Below the pieces are notes generated by a model. It saw nothing but the letters and a program-made list of their open reading frames with translations, was not told the origin of the DNA and ran no database searches. A program made the translations under genes and the position numbers. 64,000 bases of DNA from an uncultured Treponema sp. (lineage in GTDB: Bacteria > Spirochaetota > Spirochaetia > Treponematales > Treponemataceae), in assembly GCA_947167345.1 (NCBI GenBank), contig CAMVHR010000010.1, positions 1 to 64,000 of the forward strand, given 5' to 3'. Below, one piece after another: positions 9,593 to 16,894 of the stretch (the stretch's first letter is position 1; each line of letters starts with the position of its first letter).

Positions 9593-10546
9593 ATGAAAAG
9601 ATATCTCTATTTCCTAATTCCAGTTGTCTTATGTGCTTGCTCAAAGAATTCTGTACGACAGTCTGTGCAGATAACAGAACTTACCGAACCAAATAATGCA
9701 TCTGTTAGTGTGCAAAACTCAGAAGCTGAGGATGAGGTAAAAACAGTACATGAAGAAAAACTGTCTCAAATAGACATAGTTTCGGAAGAAGAATATCTTG
9801 CTTTGTATGCTGATACGGATTGCAGTTTAACAAAGCCTAAAATGATATTTGTTGAAGGCAATGAACACCTAGACTTAAGCAGTTTTGAAATTGGAGAAAC
9901 AGAAGTTACAATTGAACAGTACTGCACTGTAATTGGAGAAACTGAATTTAATAAAGAATGGGGAAAACATCCAATAGCTGGCATAAACTGGTTTGAAGCA
10001 ATTATGTTTTGCAATAAATTAAGCATTATGAACGGATATGAACCATGCTACACTTTGAACGGAGAAAAAGACCCTTCTTTATGGAAAGGTGACCTGCCTT
10101 ATTATACAGAAGCAGATGGTCATGTTGGAGACATTAGCGAATGGAATCCTGTACGGTGTAATTTCAATGCCAACGGCTATAGGCTTCCTACAAAAAAAGA
10201 ATGGGCTTTTGCTGCACGTGGCGGAAATAAAAGCAATCATACACAATTTAGCGGAAGTGATGATATAGATGAAGTTGGTTGGACAGAAGAAAACTCTAAA
10301 GAAAGACAGCAAGTAGCAACAAAAAAGCCGAACGAGCTTTGCATATACGATATGAGTGGAAATGTTTGGGAATGGTGCTGGGATAAAATGCGTTCTGATC
10401 CTAATGATTTTCGCCGTATAGTAAAAGGTGGTGGCTGTGGCACGCCAGCTTCATACAGTGCTATTTCATATATATCAAGCGACGAACCTGATGTACAATC
10501 CTTGTATTACGGTTTCCGTTTATGCCGTTCTATTGGAGAACGATAA
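9593..10546 (+). CDS. FGE-sulfatase/SUMF1-fold lipoprotein, paralogue of 6947-8299
   Basis: MKRYLYFLIPVVLCACSKN lipobox; same FGE motifs (YRLPTKKEWAFAARGG, GNVWEWCWD, GFRLCRSIGER). Confidence 0.85.
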   Translation: MKRYLYFLIPVVLCACSKNSVRQSVQITELTEPNNASVSVQNSEAEDEVKTVHEEKLSQIDIVSEEEYLALYADTDCSLTKPKMIFVEGNEHLDLSSFEIGETEVTIEQYCTVIGETEFNKEWGKHPIAGINWFEAIMFCNKLSIMNGYEPCYTLNGEKDPSLWKGDLPYYTEADGHVGDISEWNPVRCNFNANGYRLPTKKEWAFAARGGNKSNHTQFSGSDDIDEVGWTEENSKERQQVATKKPNELCIYDMSGNVWEWCWDKMRSDPNDFRRIVKGGGCGTPASYSAISYISSDEPDVQSLYYGFRLCRSIGER

Positions 10547-10568
10547 AGAAATCTACTAAATAAGAATT

Positions 10569-12167
10569 ATGAGAGTTATGAAACGTAAAATATATCGCTT
10601 ATTACTATTATCGTTATTCTTTTCTACACTGCTCCATGCTGAAATGGTGCGTGTTGAAGGCGGAACATTCTACATGAAAGACTGGAGAAACCAGAAATAT
10701 CATAAAGTAACTGTGAGCAGCTTTGAAATCGATGCTGTTGAAACTGGCATGAGATACAACTGGTGGGAGTCTGTAGCTGAATGTAACCGTATGAGCCGTA
10801 GTTGCGGATATACACCATGCTACAGTCTGAATGGAGAAACCGATGAAAGAAAGTGGGGAAATCCTCCTGAAAGCTGTGAGTTTGACATCATGAAAGTCTG
10901 GTCTGAAATAGAATGTGACTTCAATGCCAATGGATACAGATTACCCACTTCTGCCGAATGGGAATGGGCTGCACAAGGCGGAATCAAGAGTAAAGGTTGT
11001 AAATACAGCGGAAGCAATAATCTGGATGAGGTCGGATGGTATGACGGTAATACACAAATTGATAGAAGATATTTTGATCGCGGTGGACCTGCACCTGATA
11101 TAAACGGAAATTACTGGCAGGAAAGCGCACAGAAAAAGCCTAATGAACTTGGTATTTATGATATGAGCGGTAATATGTGGGAATGGGTCTGGGACTGGTA
11201 CTGGCCGTACAGTGAACTTCCTCAGATAAATCCTACTGGCTACAGTGACAGTGAATGCAGTCTGAAGTGCAAGACTATACGAGGAGGGGGCTGGACTTCT
11301 CCATCACAAGACTGTGAAGTAACATCTTATGCTTGGGCAGAAACCATGACAGAGTCTACAGGGTATGTTGCTTTCAGAGTTTGCCGTTCCCTTACAAAAG
11401 ACCATTCAGATACGGTACTGCTTGAAGACAACGGCACAAACAGGCAGGCACTAAAGCCTGTCATGATATATGTTCCGTGTGCAAATGCACCTACATCGCT
11501 AAATATAGAGCCTTATGAGATTTCCGAGACGGAGCTTAGCCGAGAACTTTATGCACTCATTAGAGGAACGGAACTGTATCAGCCGGAAGGAAATCTGCCA
11601 GTGGAGGGTGTTTCTTGGTATGAGGCTGTTGAACTGTGCAACCTTCTGAGCTTTATGTACGGCTATACTCCATGCTACAGCCTTGGCGGTAAGACAAATC
11701 CTGATGAATGGAAAAATGATGACGGTCTTACATGGAAAAAGATTAAGTGCGACTTTACTGCTGACGGTTACAGGCTTCCGACTGAGATAGAGTGGAACTA
11801 TGCAGCCGAAAGTGGAAAGACTGGGAAAAGACTTATGTCAGAATGCTGGTATTCTGAAAACAGCGGAGGCAGATGCCATGCAGTACTTTCAAAAGCAATG
11901 AACTCTCTTGGAATATACAACATGCTGGGTAATGTGCAGGAATGGTGCTGGGAATCTGCTGCAAAGGATAATCCTGAAAAAGTTCTAAAAGGCGGAGGAT
12001 ATGACAGCAATAAAGATGCATGTTATCCGAATGTCCGAAAATATGAAGCACCTGATGTTGAGGGCGAAATTACTGGAATAAGGCTATGCCGTTCATTAAA
12101 CAGAATTCCTAAAAAGAAAAGTTTGATAGACAGCATAACAGGCTTTTTTATAGGATTGTTCAAGTGA
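10569..12167 (+). CDS. Tandem two-domain FGE-sulfatase-fold exported protein
   Basis: Signal peptide; two copies of the motif set (VEGGTF...GNMWEWVWD...FRVCRS and VEGVSWYEA...GNVQEWCWE...GIRLCRS). Confidence 0.85.
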   Translation: MRVMKRKIYRLLLLSLFFSTLLHAEMVRVEGGTFYMKDWRNQKYHKVTVSSFEIDAVETGMRYNWWESVAECNRMSRSCGYTPCYSLNGETDERKWGNPPESCEFDIMKVWSEIECDFNANGYRLPTSAEWEWAAQGGIKSKGCKYSGSNNLDEVGWYDGNTQIDRRYFDRGGPAPDINGNYWQESAQKKPNELGIYDMSGNMWEWVWDWYWPYSELPQINPTGYSDSECSLKCKTIRGGGWTSPSQDCEVTSYAWAETMTESTGYVAFRVCRSLTKDHSDTVLLEDNGTNRQALKPVMIYVPCANAPTSLNIEPYEISETELSRELYALIRGTELYQPEGNLPVEGVSWYEAVELCNLLSFMYGYTPCYSLGGKTNPDEWKNDDGLTWKKIKCDFTADGYRLPTEIEWNYAAESGKTGKRLMSECWYSENSGGRCHAVLSKAMNSLGIYNMLGNVQEWCWESAAKDNPEKVLKGGGYDSNKDACYPNVRKYEAPDVEGEITGIRLCRSLNRIPKKKSLIDSITGFFIGLFK

Positions 12168-12200
12168 TTGTTGATACTTGTATGATATGGGCTGTGGTCA

Positions 12201-12223
12201 AACCATCCGTTTGACGGGTGGTT
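12201..12223 (+). terminator. Hairpin, probable terminator or REP-like palindrome
   Basis: AACCATCCGT-ttg-ACGGGTGGTT (one G-T wobble), followed by T-rich sequence. Confidence 0.5.
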
Positions 12224-12234
12224 ATGATGTATTT

Positions 12235-12405
12235 TTATTTTTCTTCTTCCGTTACCGTTATTTTATTGTATGCCTGTTCCGCCATTTCAAGCTCCTTGGT
12301 CATGCCGTTACTCTCTTCAAATCGGGCAAGTTCCTCTGACCCGATACCTTCTGATATAAATTTGCACCAGAACACAGCCCTTTTCAAATCTTCGGGAACA
12401 CTCAT
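12235..12405 (-). pseudogene. Possible C-terminal remnant of an Rpn/PD-(D/E)XK nuclease-transposase family protein
   Basis: Minus-strand translation MSVPEDLKRAVFWCKFISEGIGSEELARFEESNGMTKELEMAEQAYNKITVTEEEK*; resembles the helical tail of Rpn-family proteins. Not in the ORF track (56 aa). Confidence 0.35.
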
Positions 12406-12472
12406 TATTGTAGACTGGGCGGTTTGATTAGTGTATACTGCCAGATGTATTAAAACGTAATGAGGTAAAAAA

Positions 12473-13429
12473 ATGAAGTTAAGTTTTAACGGAATTCCTT
12501 CTTTTCGTTCTTTGATATCATCTATGATGCCATCTCTGCTACTGTCACTTGTTGTTTCTGTGATAGTTACAGCTATTGTGGTTCATAATAGTTCTGGCAG
12601 AATAAGCCGGAACCGCTATTGGAAATTTCAAATCCTTATGTTTTTAGGATTTTGTCTTTATGGACCAGTTTTTTGGGTAGCATTTTTCATAACAGTTAGA
12701 TTCTTTTTTCACTCTATTTCTATAGCTTTAATTATGCTTCTGTTACTCTGCTATATAATTGGCTATATAATTTTTGTATATAAGTACATGCAGCTGCAGG
12801 TTCGTCGTTATCAGGATATGGGCTATTCTGGCTGGTATCTTATGTTGCAGTACATCCCATTACTGAATATTTATCTGATAATACTAAGGTTTATTAAGAA
12901 AAGAACTTCATTGATAAATGAGTTTGATGAATCAATTGATTATCTGCACATCTTAAAAAAGATGGGATTGTATCCAAAAATGACTTTTATCGTAATGGAA
13001 GGCGTGGATTTTTACATAAACAATGTAAAATTTGAATGTAGAAAAAATAATGGTCACACTCAGTATGAAGTTTCTGCAATAACCCTTGAAGATGATAAGA
13101 TGCTGAACGAGTATTGCAGGAAAAATTTGAAACAGACAGAAAATGCTTCTGGCTATATGAATAGCTATAAAATTTCTTTTCTTGACGAAGGAAACTTATT
13201 GGAAAAAATAAAAAAAGATTTAAATGCATTGATAATAAAAGAAGGATTTGTTTTAGGTAATGGAATGGAATTTATGATTCGTGATAATTACGGTCTGTAT
13301 GAAATTGTTTATGAAAACGCCTTTGCCGATAAAATCAAATCTTATTCTGAGGTTGAAACCTTGGGCGACTATTCCAGCCAGACGCTGAATAAAGATCAGC
13401 TGCGTAATCTGTTGCTGGAAGCTGTCTGA
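12473..13429 (+). CDS. DUF805-like membrane protein
   Basis: GRISRNRYWKFQ...VRRYQDMGYSGWYLMLQYIPLLNIYLI, with a C-terminal cytoplasmic extension. Confidence 0.65.
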   Translation: MKLSFNGIPSFRSLISSMMPSLLLSLVVSVIVTAIVVHNSSGRISRNRYWKFQILMFLGFCLYGPVFWVAFFITVRFFFHSISIALIMLLLLCYIIGYIIFVYKYMQLQVRRYQDMGYSGWYLMLQYIPLLNIYLIILRFIKKRTSLINEFDESIDYLHILKKMGLYPKMTFIVMEGVDFYINNVKFECRKNNGHTQYEVSAITLEDDKMLNEYCRKNLKQTENASGYMNSYKISFLDEGNLLEKIKKDLNALIIKEGFVLGNGMEFMIRDNYGLYEIVYENAFADKIKSYSEVETLGDYSSQTLNKDQLRNLLLEAV

Positions 13430-13465
13430 CATTTTTTTAGTGATAATATCAAGTTTTCAAAAAAA

Positions 13466-13506
13466 AGCCCTCGCAATGGCATAAACCGTTGCAGGAGCTT
13501 TTTGCA
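13466..13506. terminator. Rho-independent terminator between convergent genes
   Basis: aaaaaaGCCCTCGCAATGG-cataaa-CCGTTGCAGGAGCtttttgc. Confidence 0.6.
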
Positions 13507-13518
13507 TTAAGCTGAATA

Positions 13519-14841
13519 TTACAAAAAAAGAGCCATGTAAAACGGAATAAAAGTTACTCCATCTTCAACACTCAAATCCTTTGAATAAATGACATATTTT
13601 TCGCCTGTCTGCTGTGAATATTTTTGACAGAACAAATCAAGCGAGCGATGATTTTTATATGTCGAAGATTTTACTTCCACAGGAATAATTTTTTTGCCTT
13701 TTGAAAGCATAAAGTCAATTTCATGATGATTAAAATTATGAAAGTACAAATCGTAACCTTTGGAACGTAAAATTTGAGCAACAACATTTTCAAAAACCAT
13801 TCCAAGATTTAAACTGATTTTATCTACGATAAGCTGTCTGTAAATAGACTCTTCAATTGGCAGTTTTGAATTCATAAATATCTGTGTAATCAAAAGTCCT
13901 GTATCGCCCATAAAGATTTTCTGAGTCGAAATGTCTTTGTTGAGTGAAAAAGCAAAATTAGGATCACTACAGTTGTTTGCAATGTTTACAATCATGGAGT
14001 CTTTTATAGCTTCAAAAGAACTGTAATTGCGTGAAACTCGAGAATTCTTTCCAAGAGCAGTTGCCTTGAAAAGCCTTGAATGAGAAGAAAGCTCAGAAGG
14101 AAGGGCATCTAAAATGAGCGAAGTCGAAAGATTGTAACTCGAATCAAGTTTTTTTAAGTCATTATGATAAAGTAAAAGAATGTCACGTTTTATTTCATCA
14201 ACTCTGGAATAGTCGTTTGATTTTAAAAGTTCCTCTATTGCCTGTGGCATTCCTCCTACAGACATATACAAGCGGAAATCTTTTATGATTTTTCTATGAA
14301 CTGCATCTCCCAAAGGCTTTTTTGCAGTAAAATTTTCCCGAATCATTTCTATGGTAACTTCATCACCCATTGCCCATAAAAATTCTTCAAAATCCATTGG
14401 GAACATATCTATAGTTTTTTCTTCGCTTGGAAGAAGGATTTTTTCAACATTTTGCCTTAATGTTATCAGAGATCCTGTTTCCATATAATGAAATCGTCCA
14501 TCTGCGACAAGTTGCTTTATTGACTGACGGGCAACAGGAAATAACTGTACTTCATCAAAAATTATAAGGCTTTCATGCGGAATGAGTTTTTTGCCATAAA
14601 TTAGAGAAAGAGAACGAAAAAAAGAATCTAAATCAGTAATGTCGTCAAAAAGAGATTTAACTTTGTTCAAATCTGTCTGAAAGTTTATGAGAATATATGA
14701 TGAATATTGTTTTTTTGCAAATTCCTCTACAATTGTAGACTTTCCTATTCGCCTTGCTCCTTGAACAAGCAATGCACGGGAAGAAGCCCATTGTTCTTTC
14801 CAATCTAAAAAACGACTGTATATCTTTCTTTTAAACAGCAT
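13519..14841 (-). CDS. AAA ATPase with C-terminal DUF4143
   Basis: RALLVQGARRIGKSTIVEEFAKKQYSSYILINF (Walker A), SLIIFDEVQLFP (Walker B), C-terminal HHEIDFMLSKGKKIIPVEVKSS nuclease-like motif. Confidence 0.85.
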   Translation of the reverse strand: MLFKRKIYSRFLDWKEQWASSRALLVQGARRIGKSTIVEEFAKKQYSSYILINFQTDLNKVKSLFDDITDLDSFFRSLSLIYGKKLIPHESLIIFDEVQLFPVARQSIKQLVADGRFHYMETGSLITLRQNVEKILLPSEEKTIDMFPMDFEEFLWAMGDEVTIEMIRENFTAKKPLGDAVHRKIIKDFRLYMSVGGMPQAIEELLKSNDYSRVDEIKRDILLLYHNDLKKLDSSYNLSTSLILDALPSELSSHSRLFKATALGKNSRVSRNYSSFEAIKDSMIVNIANNCSDPNFAFSLNKDISTQKIFMGDTGLLITQIFMNSKLPIEESIYRQLIVDKISLNLGMVFENVVAQILRSKGYDLYFHNFNHHEIDFMLSKGKKIIPVEVKSSTYKNHRSLDLFCQKYSQQTGEKYVIYSKDLSVEDGVTFIPFYMALFL

Positions 14842-14850
14842 AATGAATTA

Positions 14851-14949
14851 TATGCACAAATATTAAGGTTTGTAAATTGTAATTTTGCACAAATAGTAAG
14901 GTTTTTAACTAGTGATTTTGCACAAATAGTAAGTTTTTTAAATTCCACT
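14851..14949. repeat. Three-copy tandem repeat, exact 33-bp period
   Basis: TATGCACAAATATTAAGGTTTGTAA (14851), TTTGCACAAATAGTAAGGTTTTTAA (14884), TTTGCACAAATAGTAAGTTTTTTAA (14917). Confidence 0.9.
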
Positions 14950-15011
14950 TTACATTTTTAAGATTGGATTTATAATTAATCTTGTAATCTTTTTTGATAA
15001 AGGAGTGAATA

Positions 15012-15395
15012 ATGAAGAAGATTTTCGCTTTGGCATTAGCTGCCTGTGTAGGCATTGCAGGAGCTTTTGCATTTGATGTCGGTTCTATCCGTGGTTCCTG
15101 GATAGATGAACGCTACGATGCTAAATGGACATTCAGTGCAAATCAGATTGATTTGTACATAGCAAGTACAGGTCAGCATGTATATACATTTACTGATGAT
15201 AATATTGAAAGCTTTAAAGTAAACATGCAGGCTACAGGAGCTTCTGTTTCTTTCAGATGTCCTGGCGCACGCCGTTACTACACCTTTACAAAGCCTGTAG
15301 AACTGACTGCTGATTTGGACGTAAATATTGATCCTGATTGGACAGACCTTGACTACAGAACTCGCTTTAAGTATGTAGAAGGTACAATGGAATAA
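15012..15395 (+). CDS. Small exported protein of unknown function
   Basis: RBS aaggag; signal peptide MKKIFALALAACVGIAGAFAFD; own terminator downstream. Confidence 0.7.
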   Translation: MKKIFALALAACVGIAGAFAFDVGSIRGSWIDERYDAKWTFSANQIDLYIASTGQHVYTFTDDNIESFKVNMQATGASVSFRCPGARRYYTFTKPVELTADLDVNIDPDWTDLDYRTRFKYVEGTME

Positions 15396-15410
15396 TTTTT
15401 AAGATACAAG

Positions 15411-15441
15411 GCACTGTGGTTCTTGCTACAGTGCTTTTTTT
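15411..15441 (+). terminator. Rho-independent terminator
   Basis: GCACTGTggttcttgctACAGTGC followed by TTTTTTT. Confidence 0.85.
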
Positions 15442-15460
15442 ATTATACCCTGTTAGTGAT

Positions 15461-16792
15461 ATGTATTCAAAAAATAATGTTGCCCCTCAGCCTCCTATGG
15501 GCTGGAATTCTTACGATTATTACAATACAACTGTAAATGAAAAGCAGGTTCGTGCCAATGCAGAATACATGGCACAGAATTTAAAAGAATATGGCTGGAA
15601 TTACATTGTCGTTGACATCCAGTGGTCAGACCCTGATGCCGGAAAACTGAATGCTGATAATGTACAGTACATTCCGTTCAGTCATTTTTGCATAGATGAA
15701 TATTCAAGGCAGATTCCTGCTCCAAATCGTTTTCCTTCAAGTAAAGACGGCAATGGGTTTGCGCCTATTGCAGACTATATTCACAGTCTGGGGCTTAAAT
15801 TCGGCATTCATATAATGAGGGGCATCCCGAGGATATGTGCCCATAATCACACAAAGATTTTTGGCACGGATGTAACTGCAGACCAGATAGCCAATCCTTT
15901 CAGCATAAGCCGCTGGAATGGTGACATGTATGGCGTTGACTATACAAAAAAAGGTGCTCAGGAATATTACGATAGTGTATTTGCACTTTATGCCCAGTGG
16001 GGTGTAGATTTTGTAAAAGTTGATGACATCTGCAATACAAACATGTATCCGTCTAATCCCTATTCTGCAGAAAAAGAAATTGAAATGATAGCGCGCGCCA
16101 TTGAAAGATGCGGTAGACAGATGGTTCTTAGCCTTAGCCCAGGACCTGCTGTTATTGAAAAGGCTTGGCACTTGGAAAAATATGCAAACATGTGGCGCAT
16201 TACTGATGATTTTTGGGATGACTGGACATTGCTCAAGGCTATGTTTGAACGCTGTGAGGTGTGGCAGAAGCATGTTGGTGGCGGAAACTGGCCTGACTGC
16301 GACATGCTCCCTTTAGGAAAGCTTGGTGAAGGCTGGGGCAAAGGCTCGTGGATGACTCGTTTTACTCCTGCAGAACAGCGTACAATGATGACTTTGTGGT
16401 GCATTTTCAGAAGTCCGTTAATGATTGGTACTGATTTGCCGCAACTGGATGAAAATACTAAAAAACTGCTTACGAATCGAGAGGTTCTTTGGGTGCAGCG
16501 TTTTGCGCGGGATGCATTTCAGGTGATGAGAAATGAAGATCAGTGCGTGTGGGCAAGTTACGGCGGAGGATGCCCGGCTTCTGGTATGCAGATATATGTT
16601 GCATTGTTTAATCTGTCTGATGAAGATTATGATGTAACTGTACGGCTGTCGGAAATTAAAGGAATTCAGGCTCAGAATACCTATCAGGTACGCAATCTGT
16701 GGGAAAAGTCTGACATGTTCCCTCTTGCAGGAGATAGTCTTTTGAGCATGAATATAGAAGCCCATGATTCTGTTTTGCTGAAATTTAGTTGA
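15461..16792 (+). CDS. Alpha-galactosidase, GH27 family
   Basis: NNVAPQPPMGWNSYDYY...YIVVDIQW...DFVKVDDIC. The track start at 15416 lies inside the terminator stem, so ATG 15461 is preferred. Confidence 0.85.
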   Translation: MYSKNNVAPQPPMGWNSYDYYNTTVNEKQVRANAEYMAQNLKEYGWNYIVVDIQWSDPDAGKLNADNVQYIPFSHFCIDEYSRQIPAPNRFPSSKDGNGFAPIADYIHSLGLKFGIHIMRGIPRICAHNHTKIFGTDVTADQIANPFSISRWNGDMYGVDYTKKGAQEYYDSVFALYAQWGVDFVKVDDICNTNMYPSNPYSAEKEIEMIARAIERCGRQMVLSLSPGPAVIEKAWHLEKYANMWRITDDFWDDWTLLKAMFERCEVWQKHVGGGNWPDCDMLPLGKLGEGWGKGSWMTRFTPAEQRTMMTLWCIFRSPLMIGTDLPQLDENTKKLLTNREVLWVQRFARDAFQVMRNEDQCVWASYGGGCPASGMQIYVALFNLSDEDYDVTVRLSEIKGIQAQNTYQVRNLWEKSDMFPLAGDSLLSMNIEAHDSVLLKFS

Positions 16793-16894
16793 GTTTTACT
16801 TAAGCTTGTTAAGTATACATGCACAGTTGCTATAATTTATTGAAACTGCTATACTGTCTCATTATTTTATCTGAATAAAAATTAGTATAAGAGG

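Noticed and set aside
6947-12167. Diversity-generating retroelement acting on the FGE-fold genes
   Set aside because: No reverse transcriptase, template repeat or accessory gene is seen. Differences between copies are not biased to adenine positions. A DGR elsewhere in the genome cannot be excluded.
15416-15460. GTG start at 15416 giving the alpha-galactosidase an N-terminal hydrophobic leader
   Set aside because: That stretch is the stem and T-run of a terminator (GCACTGT...ACAGTGC-T7). ATG 15461 is the plausible start.
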